Below, one piece after another: positions 48,737 through 57,949 of a DNA stretch of 64,000 bases. The notes under the pieces are model-generated. The model ran no database searches. It saw nothing but the letters and a program-made list of their open reading frames with translations, and was not told the origin of the DNA. Every line of letters starts with the position of its first letter. The stretch's first letter is position 1. A program made the translations under genes and the position numbers. The stretch lies in the NCBI GenBank assembly GCA_002709955.1, contig PAQY01000013.1:124001-188000 (forward strand). The letters run 5' to 3'. This DNA comes from Rhodospirillaceae bacterium. Lineage in GTDB: Bacteria > Pseudomonadota > Alphaproteobacteria > UBA8366 > Aestuariispiraceae.

Positions 48737-49300
48737 ATGTCGGTAGCGCAGATGAATGAAGCTAACAGTTCCAACGACAATCGGATCGCCGTTATTGATG
48801 GCGATATCACACGGTTGACCGTGGACGCGATTGTGAACGCCGCGAATGAACCCCTGATCGGGGGTGGGGGCGTTGACGGGGCCATTCATCATGCAGCCGG
48901 ACCGGAAATGATGGAATATTGCGCCGGTCTGGGGGGATGCCCGACCGGTGAAGCCCGCATCACCCCGGGCTTTCGATTGGCGGCACGCCACGTCATTCAT
49001 ACCGTCGGGCCGATCTGGATTGATGGACAATCGGGAGAGGCCAGATTTCTGGCATCCTGTTATCGCAATTGTTTACAGTTGGCTGTGGAAAATGATGTGC
49101 GCAGTCTGGCATTTCCGGCAATTTCCACTGGGGCTTATGGCTATCCGGCGGAATTGGCTGTCGAGATTGCAATCTCGACCGTGTATGATGAATTGGCACA
49201 GAGTTCTTCTATTGAACACGTGATTTTCTGTTGTTGGGGGTCGGCAATGACCGACCTGTATAATCGGGTTCTGGCACAGAAAATTCACAAGAACGGATAA
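48737..49300 (+). CDS. Macrodomain protein (O-acetyl-ADP-ribose deacetylase-like)
   Basis: A 187-residue MacroD/YmdB-like protein. VIDGDITRLTVDAIVNAANEPL, GGGGVDGAIHHAAGPEM and PAISTGAYGYPAELA are the ADP-ribose-binding and catalytic loops. Members remove ADP-ribose or acetyl groups from ADP-ribosylated products and nucleotide metabolites. The start follows GGAG. It has an intergenic repeat upstream and the Pat-like acyltransferase downstream, so an acetyl/ADP-ribose theme is possible but unproven. Confidence 0.92.
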   Translation: MSVAQMNEANSSNDNRIAVIDGDITRLTVDAIVNAANEPLIGGGGVDGAIHHAAGPEMMEYCAGLGGCPTGEARITPGFRLAARHVIHTVGPIWIDGQSGEARFLASCYRNCLQLAVENDVRSLAFPAISTGAYGYPAELAVEIAISTVYDELAQSSSIEHVIFCCWGSAMTDLYNRVLAQKIHKNG

Positions 49301-49374
49301 GATTCAGGGACGGGACAACGGCTTTTGCAGGCGTAAAGCGATTGACTGAAATCGCGCAACTATGAAGGTGCCCC

Positions 49375-52146
49375 ATGTCCGTACGTGACCTAGAATATTT
49401 GTTCAATCCACGCTCTATCGCCTTGATTGGCGCATCCAAACGGGCTGGCTCTGTGGGGGCGGTGCTGGCGCAAAATCTGTTTGGGGGCGGCTTTGAAGGG
49501 CCGATCATGCCGGTCAACCCCAAGCATTCCGCCATTGGTGGCAGCATGACCTGGAAGGATATTGAAAGCCTTCCCATGGTGCCCGATCTGGCCATTGTCG
49601 CAACGCCCGCCGATGCGGTGCCTCAGGTGATTGCAGACTTAAACAAAAAGGGATGCAAGGCAGCCTGTGTAATCACAGCCGGTTTTGGAGAGGGCGACGA
49701 CAAGGAAGGCCATGCACGCCGTCAGGCGGTTATGGATGCTGCGGGCAGCATGCGGATCTTGGGGCCAAATGTGCTGGGCATGATGGTTCCAGCGATTGGC
49801 CTGAATGCCAGTTTCGCCCATATGAACCCCAAGATCGGGGATTTGGCCTTTGTCGCGCAATCGGGGGCGGTGTTGACCTCTGTCCTGGATTGGGCGACGG
49901 GGCGCGGTATCGGCTTTTCCCACATGATCAGTGTCGGCGATAAGATGGATGTCGATTTCGGCGACATGTTGAACTATCTGGCCACCGCGTCAGAGGTCCG
50001 CGCGATCATGCTGTATATTGAGGCCGTTGGCGATGCGGCAAAATTCATGTCAGCGGCCCGCGCAGCGGCGCGCACCAAGCCGGTCGTTGTGATCAAGGCA
50101 GGACGCATGGCCGAAGGGGCCAGGGCCGCAAGCTCTCATACCGGCGCGCTGGCGGGATCGGATTCGGTCTATGATGCAGCCTTCCGGCGGGCTGGCATGT
50201 TGCGTGTTTATGATATGCAGGAATTGTTTGATGCGGTTCAAACATTGTCCAGCGAATTGCGGCGCATGGGATCCCTGGCGGATGGGGATCCAAACACGGT
50301 TGGGGATCGTCTGGCGATCCTGTCTAACGGGGGCGGGATTGGTGTTCTGGCAACAGACAGCCTGATTGAACAGGGCGGTCATTTGGCGGAATTGTCGCCA
50401 CAGACAATAGAAAAGCTGAATGCCTGCCTGCCGACGATCTGGAGCAAGGGAAACCCGGTTGATATCATTGGCGATGCACCAGGCAGTCGCTATCGCGACT
50501 CCTTGCAGGCCTTGATCGCGGATGAAGGTGCCGATGCCGTGCTGGTCCTAAATTGTCCCACCGCAATCAGTGATTCCCTGGAGGCGGCGGAGGCTGTTCT
50601 GGACGTGGCCCGGGACCATCACCGCCCGATCCTGACATCCTGGTTGGGGGATATGTCCGCGGCTGAGTCGCGTCGTCGCTTTGTTGAGGCGCGCATTCCA
50701 ACCTATAACACCGCTGAAGAGGCCGTGCGGGGCTTCATGCATGTGGTGCGGTATCGCCGCAATCAGGTCAATTTGATGCAGGTGCCCTCTGCACGCGCCA
50801 ATAGTGTGGAGCCGGACCGTGATAAGGTGCGCCGCATTATTGATCAGGCCCTGTCGGAAGATCGGGAATGGTTGAGTGAGGTTGAGGCCAAGCAGGTTCT
50901 GGAAGCCTATGGCATCCCCATTGTGCGCACCGAAATTGGGCGCACACCTGCCGAAGCGGCGGAAATCGCCAGAGGGTTCTCTATGGGGGATCTGGTCGCG
51001 GTCAAAATCCTGTCGCGTGATATCACCCATAAAAGCGATGTTGGCGGGGTCGTGCTGAACCTGTCATCGCCCGATCAGGTCTATAATGCCACGGAATCCA
51101 TGCTGAAACGGATGCACCAGGAATTTCCTGATGCTCAGATCGAAGGGGTCAGCGTTCAGCAGATGATTCGCCGGCCCGGCGCCCATGAATTGATTGTGGG
51201 GCTGAATGAAGACCCGCAATTCGGCCCGGTCGTCCTGTTTGGGAAAGGGGGCAAAGAGGTTGAAATCGTTGGCGATACCGTGACCGGCCTGCCGCCGTTG
51301 AACGATGTGCTGGCGCAGACCCTGATAGAGGAAACGGCAGTCCATAAGCTGTTGCGCGGGTATCGCGATGAGCCGCCGGTGGATTTTGAAAGCCTCAGGC
51401 TTGTCTTGATTCAAATCGGCCAATTGGCGATCGATTTTGCTGAAGTGAAGGAATTGGATATCAATCCATTGATCGCAGACAGCGCCGGGGTCATGGCGCT
51501 GGATGCCCGTATCCGTGTTAGGGCCGTGTCCCAGGAATTGCGCGATAATCCGGCCCAGCGTCTGGCAATCCATCCCTATCCCCGCGATCAGGAAGGCACA
51601 GTGCCATTGCGGGATGGAACAATGGTCAATGTCCGTCCGATCCGCCCGGAAGACGCGCCCGGATTAAGCGATCTGGTCGCCCGGTCTGCCCCGGAAGATA
51701 TTCGCTTCCGCTTCCTGCACCCAATGCGCCTGTTGCCAGAGCGTTTGGCGGCCCGCCTGTCCCAGATCGATTATGCCAGAGAGATGGCATTCGTTGCGCT
51801 GGACCCTGCGGATCCAGATTCCATCATCGGGGTTGCGCGTCTGATTGCCAACGCAGATGGGGCAGAGGCGGAATATGCGATCCTGCTGCGACAGGACCAT
51901 AAGGGCGAAGGCCTCGGCTATGCGCTGATGTGCCTGTTGATAAAATATGCCCGCCAGCGCGGTATCGATGTTCTGTATGGCGATGTGCTGCGCGATAATA
52001 AGCCCATGCTGGATATGTGTGCCGATCTGGGTTTCACACAGCAGTGTGACCCCAATGATGCAGGCCTAATTCGCGTGCAATTAATGGTAATATCGCAAAC
52101 CACGCCAAGCCCGGCGAAACATAAGCAGGTTGAACCGATAAACTAG
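49375..52146 (+). CDS. Pat-type acyl-CoA-synthetase/GNAT protein acetyltransferase
   Basis: A 923-residue fusion. It has an NDP-forming acyl-CoA synthetase-like core: N-terminal CoA-binding domain (NPRSIALIGASKRAGSVG), a succinyl-CoA ligase-like domain with the SSHTGALAGSDSVYDAAF His segment, and an ATP-grasp domain around 490-700 (VAVKILSRDITHKSDVGGV). A C-terminal GNAT domain (about 755-900; VRPIRPEDAPGLSDLV, RQDHKGEGLGYALMCLLI) adds acetyl transfer. This is the architecture of Pat/PatZ lysine acetyltransferases that regulate acetyl-CoA synthetase and other enzymes. Confidence 0.9.
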   Translation: MSVRDLEYLFNPRSIALIGASKRAGSVGAVLAQNLFGGGFEGPIMPVNPKHSAIGGSMTWKDIESLPMVPDLAIVATPADAVPQVIADLNKKGCKAACVITAGFGEGDDKEGHARRQAVMDAAGSMRILGPNVLGMMVPAIGLNASFAHMNPKIGDLAFVAQSGAVLTSVLDWATGRGIGFSHMISVGDKMDVDFGDMLNYLATASEVRAIMLYIEAVGDAAKFMSAARAAARTKPVVVIKAGRMAEGARAASSHTGALAGSDSVYDAAFRRAGMLRVYDMQELFDAVQTLSSELRRMGSLADGDPNTVGDRLAILSNGGGIGVLATDSLIEQGGHLAELSPQTIEKLNACLPTIWSKGNPVDIIGDAPGSRYRDSLQALIADEGADAVLVLNCPTAISDSLEAAEAVLDVARDHHRPILTSWLGDMSAAESRRRFVEARIPTYNTAEEAVRGFMHVVRYRRNQVNLMQVPSARANSVEPDRDKVRRIIDQALSEDREWLSEVEAKQVLEAYGIPIVRTEIGRTPAEAAEIARGFSMGDLVAVKILSRDITHKSDVGGVVLNLSSPDQVYNATESMLKRMHQEFPDAQIEGVSVQQMIRRPGAHELIVGLNEDPQFGPVVLFGKGGKEVEIVGDTVTGLPPLNDVLAQTLIEETAVHKLLRGYRDEPPVDFESLRLVLIQIGQLAIDFAEVKELDINPLIADSAGVMALDARIRVRAVSQELRDNPAQRLAIHPYPRDQEGTVPLRDGTMVNVRPIRPEDAPGLSDLVARSAPEDIRFRFLHPMRLLPERLAARLSQIDYAREMAFVALDPADPDSIIGVARLIANADGAEAEYAILLRQDHKGEGLGYALMCLLIKYARQRGIDVLYGDVLRDNKPMLDMCADLGFTQQCDPNDAGLIRVQLMVISQTTPSPAKHKQVEPIN

Positions 52147-52150
52147 GGTT

Positions 52151-53533
52151 TTATCCCTGGCTGGTAAACCGGTCTTGCAGGGCCAGGAATACGCCGCGAA
52201 TGCCTTGTGCCTCGCCGCCTTCCGGGCGACCGGGCTTTGTGCTTGTATTCCAGCTCATCAAATCAAAATGGGCCCATTCGACGTCAGGTTCGACGAATTT
52301 TTCCAGGAACAGGGCCGCCGTGATGGCCCCTGCATACCCGCCAGAAGATACATTGTTGGTATCCGCGATCTTGCTGTCCAGCATCCCGGTATAGGCCTGA
52401 TGCAGTGGCAAACGCCAGGTTGGATCTTTTGCGGTCAGCCCCCCTTGTGACAGGGCGGCGGCCAGAGTGTCGCTGTTACAGAACAAGGCGGGCAGGTCCG
52501 TTCCCAGGGCCACCCGGGCGGCCCCTGTCAATGTGGCGAAATCAATCAACAGCTCCGGCGTTTCTTCACAGGCCAGGGCCAGTGCATCGCCCAGAACAAG
52601 GCGACCTTCCGCATCTGTATTGCCGACTTCGACCGTCAATCCCTTGCGGGTGTTCAGAATATCCAGCGGGCGGAAGGCGTTGCCTGACACACTGTTTTCC
52701 ACAGCCGGGATCAGCACACGCAGACAGACCGGAAGCTCCATTTCCATGATCATGCGCGACAGGCCCAGAACCTGGGCCGCGCCCCCCATATCCTTTTTCA
52801 TCATCAGCATGCCGCTGGACGGCTTCAAATCCAGCCCGCCTGTGTCAAAGCAGACGCCTTTTCCAACAAGCGTGACTTTCGGATGCCCCGGATTGCCCCA
52901 GCGCAGGTCGATCAGGCGTGGCGCGCGCGTGGACGCACGACCAACCGCGTGGATCATCGGGAAATTCTGCGTCAGCAGGTCCTCCCCCACGATGGTTTCA
53001 CAGTGTGCGCCAAAGGTTTGTGACAAGGCCGATGCTGCGGCTGCCAACTCTTCCGGTCCCATATCCGACGCTGGTGTATTGACCAGATCGCGGGTCAGAT
53101 AAATACCTTCATACATGGCGGTAATAAGCTTGCGGTCGGCGTGCTTCGGCCAGATCAATTCCCGAACCGGTTCGGACCGTTTGCGATAGCGGTCAAAATC
53201 ATAGCTGCCCAAGGCCCAGCCTAGACAGGCATTGTATGCCACATCAGCCCCTGGTTCTGGCGACAGGCAATAGCGACCGGCTGGCAGTCGCACCGCCGCT
53301 GCGCCCCAGGACCACAGATCTTGATCGTCTTCCAGAACCACCAGGGCATTATTGGGAGCACCGGTCTTGTCTGGGAAAATCGTAACAGCACCGGCTTTTG
53401 CCTTAAACCCCGATCCGTTGATCCAGGTCTGGACAGGCTTTGGCTGGTCTGAAAGCCACGTATCGTAACCAGATTTTGTTACTCCGGTAAGGCTGCGCGT
53501 TTCGCTGTTTTTCTGTGTGGCAAAGCAACTCAT
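52151..53533 (-). CDS. M17-family leucyl aminopeptidase
   Basis: A 460-residue cytosolic metallo-aminopeptidase (PepB-like). Zinc and catalytic residues lie in GKGVCFDTGGLDLKPSSGML, KKDMGGAAQ and VGNTDAEGRLVLGDALA; the second-half FATLTGAARVALGTDLPA is also typical. It trims N-terminal residues from peptides and helps protein turnover. ATG 53533 is preferred over 53539 because the AAAGG site then has good spacing. The stop is four bases from the convergent Pat stop. Confidence 0.92.
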   Translation of the reverse strand: MSCFATQKNSETRSLTGVTKSGYDTWLSDQPKPVQTWINGSGFKAKAGAVTIFPDKTGAPNNALVVLEDDQDLWSWGAAAVRLPAGRYCLSPEPGADVAYNACLGWALGSYDFDRYRKRSEPVRELIWPKHADRKLITAMYEGIYLTRDLVNTPASDMGPEELAAAASALSQTFGAHCETIVGEDLLTQNFPMIHAVGRASTRAPRLIDLRWGNPGHPKVTLVGKGVCFDTGGLDLKPSSGMLMMKKDMGGAAQVLGLSRMIMEMELPVCLRVLIPAVENSVSGNAFRPLDILNTRKGLTVEVGNTDAEGRLVLGDALALACEETPELLIDFATLTGAARVALGTDLPALFCNSDTLAAALSQGGLTAKDPTWRLPLHQAYTGMLDSKIADTNNVSSGGYAGAITAALFLEKFVEPDVEWAHFDLMSWNTSTKPGRPEGGEAQGIRGVFLALQDRFTSQG

Positions 53534-53573
53534 ATCCATGACCTTTTATGATAAGCGGGGGTGGCGGGTGGAA

Positions 53574-54383
53574 TTAACACTCCGGTTCTGGAATCGCCAG
53601 GACCTCGACCAATCGCGCCTCGGCGACCAAAAAGCCCAGATCCATGGTCAGGCGCGTGACAATGCCATTGGGCAGGATATCGGAAATATAGGTCGAAATC
53701 GGCTCCGCATCGGTATTGGTCAAATCAAACAGCGTTGTGACAATCCGCTTCGGCTGACCGATTTTTGTTATGCCATCAGGATCCTGGGCCTGTGCATCCA
53801 GGGGTTCCGGCGTGCCAGCCACCAGATCGGTGGCGCGCCAGGCGCTCAGCTCACTGCCATCGAAATAAATATAGTTCATCAGCCCCTGTTGCGCGCCCCA
53901 GGCGGCATTCAGATTGGTGCGCATCGCATTGATTGGAAACAGCGTTCCCTCTGGCAGACGGACGTTCTTTTGTTCAGGCAGGGTGAATTCTGCTTCTCCG
54001 CGACCGTCTTCTTTTAATGTTGCGATGCCTTGATAGGTTTCTTCCGGGGCATCATTGACCACAACGTTTGTTTTGAATTCAAACCGTCGCCCATCCAGGC
54101 TTTCTGTTGCGGCCTGATTCATCACCAGTACGAAGCCTGCGCCATCCTGATTGCCTGCCGCCAAATTGAAGTGTGATTGTAATGTCCAGTTCGTGCAGCC
54201 CTTGATCAAATCAATGCTCAAATCGCCATCCAGCATGGTGACTTCGCCAACCTTAGCTTCAACCAATGTGATGCTGTAACGCGCTGAATGGGGCAGAACG
54301 GGGTATTCCTGCGCCTGAGCCGATTGCTGTGCTGAAAAAGCAGACAGCAGAGAAAGGGCGGCAATAAGACTTTTGCGATGCAT
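53574..54383 (-). CDS. eipB: EipB-family periplasmic envelope-integrity protein
   Basis: A 269-residue exported protein with a signal peptide ending around residue 24 (SAQA-QEYPVLPH). Of the family, the hallmarks are LPHSARYSITL, a ~spiral beta-sheet body, and two conserved cysteines: Cys63 in KGCTNWTLQ and the C-terminal Cys269, matching the disulfide of Brucella EipB (DUF1849). It maintains envelope integrity in the periplasm. It lies between the M17 peptidase and methylsuccinyl-CoA dehydrogenase on the same strand. Confidence 0.9.
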   Translation of the reverse strand: MHRKSLIAALSLLSAFSAQQSAQAQEYPVLPHSARYSITLVEAKVGEVTMLDGDLSIDLIKGCTNWTLQSHFNLAAGNQDGAGFVLVMNQAATESLDGRRFEFKTNVVVNDAPEETYQGIATLKEDGRGEAEFTLPEQKNVRLPEGTLFPINAMRTNLNAAWGAQQGLMNYIYFDGSELSAWRATDLVAGTPEPLDAQAQDPDGITKIGQPKRIVTTLFDLTNTDAEPISTYISDILPNGIVTRLTMDLGFLVAEARLVEVLAIPEPEC

Positions 54384-54444
54384 TGAGGCGATCCCTTCGA
54401 TTATTCCGTTTGGGCATTAACTGTCCATATAGGGTGGCTGGCAG

Positions 54445-56091
54445 CTAATTTCGACGGCTTAGCAGCCCACGAGCGATGACCTGTGCCTGAATCTCGCCAG
54501 TTCCTTCAAAGATATTCAGTATGCGTGCATCCACCAGGACACGAGAAATCTGGCTTTCCAGCGCATAGCCGATCCCGCCGTGAATCTGTAAGGCATCGTC
54601 GGCTGCCGCCCAGGCGGTGCGCGCCGCCAGCAGCTTTGCCATGCCTGCTTCGACATCACAGCGCCGCCCGGTATCTTTCGCCAGGGCCGCATGGCGCGTT
54701 AATTGCCGGACAATTTCTGTTTCCGCGGCCATCAGGGCCAGCTTATCGGCAATGCGGGGAAACCGGATCAGGGACTGACCGAATTGCCGTCTGGTTGTGG
54801 CATAATCCAGGGCCAACCGCAGGGCATTGCGGGCGACGCCGACGGCGCGCGCGGCGGTCTGGATGCGCGCCGATTCAAAGGTCGCCATTAATTGCCGGAA
54901 CCCCAGACCTTCCTCACCCCCCAGAAGATTATGGGCGGGCACGTCGAACCGGTCGAAGGCGATGTCATATTCCTTCATGCCGCGATAACCCAGGGTGCGG
55001 ATTTCGCCACCACTCATGCCCGGCGCAGGGAAGGGGGCTGAAGTCGTGCCGCGTGGCTTTTCCGCCAGCAACATGGAAACGCCGCTGTGATCCTGGCTGC
55101 CCGCCTGGGTGCGCACCAACAGGGTCATCAGGTCACTGCGCCCGCCATGGGTGATCCAGGTCTTGGCCCCGGATACCTGATATACAGCGCCCCGCCGAAC
55201 CGCCCTGGTGCTGAGATGCGCCAGGTCCGAACCGATATCAGGTTCTGTGAAGACGGCGGTTGTCATGATCTTTCCACTGGCGATCCCCGGCAGGAATCGG
55301 TCTTTCTGATCCTGGGTCCCGCTGTTGCTGATCAATTCCCCGGCAATTTCAGGCCGGGTTGCCAGCGATCCGGTGGGCAGATGAAAGCTGGATAACTCCT
55401 CCGTCACTGCGACCATGGCCTGTTTGGACAATCCCAGACCGTCATACGCTTGTGGAATTGTAATCGCAAAGGTGCCCATATCGGCAACCTTCTGCACCGT
55501 TTCATCAGGAATCAGAACATCATCCAGATGCCATCGATGGCAAAAGGGTGCAATTTCGGCTTCGGCGAAGCGTTGATATTGCGCCCGCATCATGGAAATT
55601 TCGCCATCGGGGTCGTCGGCAGGATCGGAAAATCCATGTTCCGACATTGCCAGCGCAGTCGCCATGCGAATCTCTGGCAGGTCGGGGTCTGCAAACAGGG
55701 CATTCAGGGTTGGATCGGTCGCCATTCCCATGGCACGCAGTGACGTTCCCAACTCATGGGGACGCACGGTTTCGGTTTGCCCCATGGGCAGGCCGTGAAT
55801 GACTCTGTTCAGATATTCGGCAAAGCCAATGCGCAGAATTCCAGCTTCAACAGGTCCCATTGCATCGGTTTCTTCCAGACGCAGGGCCCAATCATGCAGC
55901 GCCGTCAGTCCGGCGACATGGGACACAAGCCAGGCCGTGCCATGGGCTTGATGCTGTGCGCGCTCCAGGGCGGTTGGGTCCACCCGTCCGGTTTCATGGT
56001 TCCTGACTGTTTTTGACAGATGGTCAACAGCCTCTGCGGCCAAGGATTCTGCTTGGCTTAAGGCGTATAGTCGGGCGTCGGGCGTGATCAC
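54445..56091 (-). CDS. mcd: (2S)-Methylsuccinyl-CoA dehydrogenase
   Basis: A 548-residue acyl-CoA dehydrogenase with a ~165-residue N-terminal extension (LAAEAVDHLSKTVRNHETG...), which sets methylsuccinyl-CoA dehydrogenase apart from ordinary acyl-CoA dehydrogenases. The core has FTEPDIGSDLAHLST, KTWITHGGRSDL, YGLGLSK-type loops, ALQIHGGIGYALESQISR and NIFEGTGEIQAQVIARG. It makes mesaconyl-CoA in the ethylmalonyl-CoA pathway; mesaconyl-CoA hydratase and malyl-CoA lyase-type genes are also in the window. Translation starts at GTG 56091. Electrons would pass to ETF. Confidence 0.85.
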   Translation of the reverse strand: MITPDARLYALSQAESLAAEAVDHLSKTVRNHETGRVDPTALERAQHQAHGTAWLVSHVAGLTALHDWALRLEETDAMGPVEAGILRIGFAEYLNRVIHGLPMGQTETVRPHELGTSLRAMGMATDPTLNALFADPDLPEIRMATALAMSEHGFSDPADDPDGEISMMRAQYQRFAEAEIAPFCHRWHLDDVLIPDETVQKVADMGTFAITIPQAYDGLGLSKQAMVAVTEELSSFHLPTGSLATRPEIAGELISNSGTQDQKDRFLPGIASGKIMTTAVFTEPDIGSDLAHLSTRAVRRGAVYQVSGAKTWITHGGRSDLMTLLVRTQAGSQDHSGVSMLLAEKPRGTTSAPFPAPGMSGGEIRTLGYRGMKEYDIAFDRFDVPAHNLLGGEEGLGFRQLMATFESARIQTAARAVGVARNALRLALDYATTRRQFGQSLIRFPRIADKLALMAAETEIVRQLTRHAALAKDTGRRCDVEAGMAKLLAARTAWAAADDALQIHGGIGYALESQISRVLVDARILNIFEGTGEIQAQVIARGLLSRRN

Positions 56092-56099
56092 GATTTGGG

Positions 56100-56393
56100 C
56101 TATTCGCGGTAGGGACCTGGACGTCCCCCATTTCGGGGACTGAGATTGGTGCGCTGGGCACGATCGCCACGGGATTGAAAGCTCAACACGTTCTGGGCCT
56201 CGCGGCCTTCAATGCGGGGGGGCGGTTTGATCCCAGAAGATTCCGCCTTTTCACGCGCAGCGTTGGCATCGCGGGTCAGGCCAGCCTGCTCCACAACGGT
56301 GTCGCCGTTCATTGGAAATGTCGCGTTAAAGCCACCATGCCGGTGACGCACCATTGCCGCTGGTTTCCGCCCGAAAATCCAGAGGTCTGCCAT
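56100..56393 (-). CDS. Hypothetical protein upstream of mcd
   Basis: A 97-residue, basic and probably disordered protein: MADLWIFGRKPAAMVRHRHG at the N-terminus, then a charged tail rich in Arg, Pro and Asn (SPRNGGRPGPYRE). A GGGAGAG site precedes ATG 56393, and the stop is eight bases before the mcd start, so the two are co-transcribed and perhaps coupled. No family is recognised; function unknown. Confidence 0.6.
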   Translation of the reverse strand: MADLWIFGRKPAAMVRHRHGGFNATFPMNGDTVVEQAGLTRDANAAREKAESSGIKPPPRIEGREAQNVLSFQSRGDRAQRTNLSPRNGGRPGPYRE

Positions 56394-56530
56394 GCCGGGT
56401 CTCTCCCTCGCTGGGCCCAATCCATCGGGTGATAGATGGCACGCTCCTTCCCGAACCGCAAGGTCTCTGACTTGCCCAGAGCAGCCACACGGAGTAATCA
56501 GAAAACAGATAAGATAAGGATTCGGCTCTC

Positions 56531-57475
56531 TTGGATATCGTAATTAACATTCTGCTGCCAATTTTTGGTATCGCAGCCCTTGGATATGTCGCAGCCCGCC
56601 TTGGATGGTTTTCTGAATCCGCAGAAGCGGGGGTCGCGTCCTTTGTGTTCAATTTCGCCGTTCCCTTCATGCTGTTCAGGACGATTGCAACCACGCAATT
56701 GCCCGACCAGGTGCCCTGGAACCTGTTTGCCAGCTATTACGGGCCAGGAATTCTGATTTATGCGATTGGCTTTCTGGTCGCGCGTTTCATCTTTGGGCGG
56801 GACATAATGGGGGCTATCCTGACCGGGATGGGCAGTGCCTTTTCCAATACGGTTCTGTTGGGCCTGCCCCTGATCCTGTTGGCCTATGGAGAGACGGCGG
56901 CGCTGCCGTTCTTCCTGATCCTGTCCGTCCACGGGATAATTTTTTTCACCGGCACCACGATCCTGTTAGAGATGAGCCAGTCGCGCAACAGCGGTGGTCT
57001 GGCCGCCCTGCCGAAACAGGTTGTCGGCGGGTTAATTCGCAATCCCATCCTGTGGGGTTTGTTTCTGGGCATGGCGACAAATCTGGCGGGCCTGACTCTG
57101 CCTACCCCCTTGGCCCGGATTGCCGAAACCATGCAGGGGGCGGTGCTGCCCTGTGCCCTGTTTGCGCTGGGATCGTCGCTGAAGCGCTATGGAATTGCCG
57201 GGCGTGTGGTGCAATCCATGGTCCAGGTGTCGCTGAAGATCATGCTGTTTCCGCTGTTGGTCTATCTGGCGGGCACCTATATGTTTTCTCTGGATCCGCT
57301 ATGGGTACAAATTGCCACCATCACCGCGGCCCAGCCCAGCGGTGTTATGGTCTATATCTTCTCTCAGAAATACGGCACCGCCCAGGCCCTGGCGACGACA
57401 TCAATATGCCTGTCCACGATTGGCTCAATGTTTACTCTTTGGCTTATCTTATGGCTGTTCCAGGGTGGTTTGTAA
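56531..57475 (+). CDS. AEC-family (auxin efflux carrier-like) transporter
   Basis: A 314-residue membrane protein of about ten helices arranged as two five-helix halves. ILLPIFGIAALGYVAARLGW is the first helix, FVFNFAVPFMLFRTIA the conserved Asn-Pro helix, and ITAAQPSGVMVYIFSQKYG the matching second-half site. Bacterial members export or import small organic acids such as malonate. The start is TTG 56531 with AAGGA upstream. It may be the first gene of a unit running into the structured leader. Confidence 0.85.
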   Translation: MDIVINILLPIFGIAALGYVAARLGWFSESAEAGVASFVFNFAVPFMLFRTIATTQLPDQVPWNLFASYYGPGILIYAIGFLVARFIFGRDIMGAILTGMGSAFSNTVLLGLPLILLAYGETAALPFFLILSVHGIIFFTGTTILLEMSQSRNSGGLAALPKQVVGGLIRNPILWGLFLGMATNLAGLTLPTPLARIAETMQGAVLPCALFALGSSLKRYGIAGRVVQSMVQVSLKIMLFPLLVYLAGTYMFSLDPLWVQIATITAAQPSGVMVYIFSQKYGTAQALATTSICLSTIGSMFTLWLILWLFQGGL

Positions 57476-57515
57476 TATTCTTGCGTCACCTTCCGACCGG
57501 ATGTAGAGTTTCAGC

Positions 57516-57590
57516 ATGACGAACTTAAATTTCTCTGTGGCGCTGTTTGGGCGCATTGGCCGAATTACGGACCCGGTCCCCCGCATGTAA
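57516..57590 (+). CDS. 24-codon leader peptide before ACT gene
   Basis: ATG at 57516 to TAA at 57588-57590, encoding MTNLNFSVALFGRIGRITDP-VPRM. Its stop codon lies in the loop of a strong hairpin (57569-57606), so translation of this ORF would open that hairpin. It is not obviously enriched for one amino acid (two Leu, three Val, three Ile). Expression is unproven. Confidence 0.4.
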   Translation: MTNLNFSVALFGRIGRITDPVPRM

Positions 57591-57644
57591 TGCGGCTGGG
57601 GGGTCCGGGCCTGCGCCGCCACCTGATGCCATTTACAGAGAAAT
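57529..57644 (+). promoter_or_regulatory. Structured leader sequestering the ACT-gene ribosome site
   Basis: Nested inverted repeats: ATTTCTCTGT (57529-57538) with ACAGAGAAAT (57635-57644), then GTGGCG with CGCCAC, then the GGACCC...GGGTCC / CCGCAT-GTA-ATGCGG hairpin (57569-57606). The outer 3' arm overlaps the GAGAAATGAGA ribosome site before ATG 57654. No TPP (THI box), SAM or other known riboswitch consensus is seen. Best read as a translation-coupled control element; unproven. Confidence 0.55.
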
Positions 57645-57653
57645 GAGATTCCC

Positions 57654-57947
57654 ATGACCTTACCCCTGACGGTGCCGTCCAATGATGTCGGTACATCCCC
57701 TTCAGTATATTGTTTTTCCGTCACCGCCGATACGGATGTTGGCATCCTGGCCCGCGTATTGGCCCCCATCACAAAGCGTGGCTTGATCACACAGAAGTTG
57801 AATGCTGTGATTGATGGTGGTCTGGACCCCAACCTGATCATCGATGTGCAGGTCAGCGGCCTGGACCCGCAAAGCTGTGATATCGTCGGCGCGGTGATGC
57901 GTCAGACTGTTGGTGTTCGCAGCGTTCTGGTGTGTGAAAAGAGGTAA
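57654..57947 (+). CDS. Stand-alone ACT-domain protein
   Basis: A 97-residue single ACT domain: a short N-terminal lead, then VYCFSVTADTDVGILARVLAP, ITKRGL, LIIDVQVSGLD and MRQTVGVRSVLVCEKR. It resembles the small regulatory subunit IlvM of acetolactate synthase, but no ilv gene is adjacent. ACT domains bind amino acids or similar effectors. It is preceded by a structured leader and followed two bases later by a Nudix gene, forming a two-gene unit. Confidence 0.75.
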   Translation: MTLPLTVPSNDVGTSPSVYCFSVTADTDVGILARVLAPITKRGLITQKLNAVIDGGLDPNLIIDVQVSGLDPQSCDIVGAVMRQTVGVRSVLVCEKR

Positions 57948-57949
57948 CC

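Noticed and set aside
57529-57644. TPP riboswitch in the leader before the ACT-Nudix genes
   Set aside because: An ACCTGATG stretch recalls the THI box, but the CTGAGA element and the conserved TPP pocket are absent.
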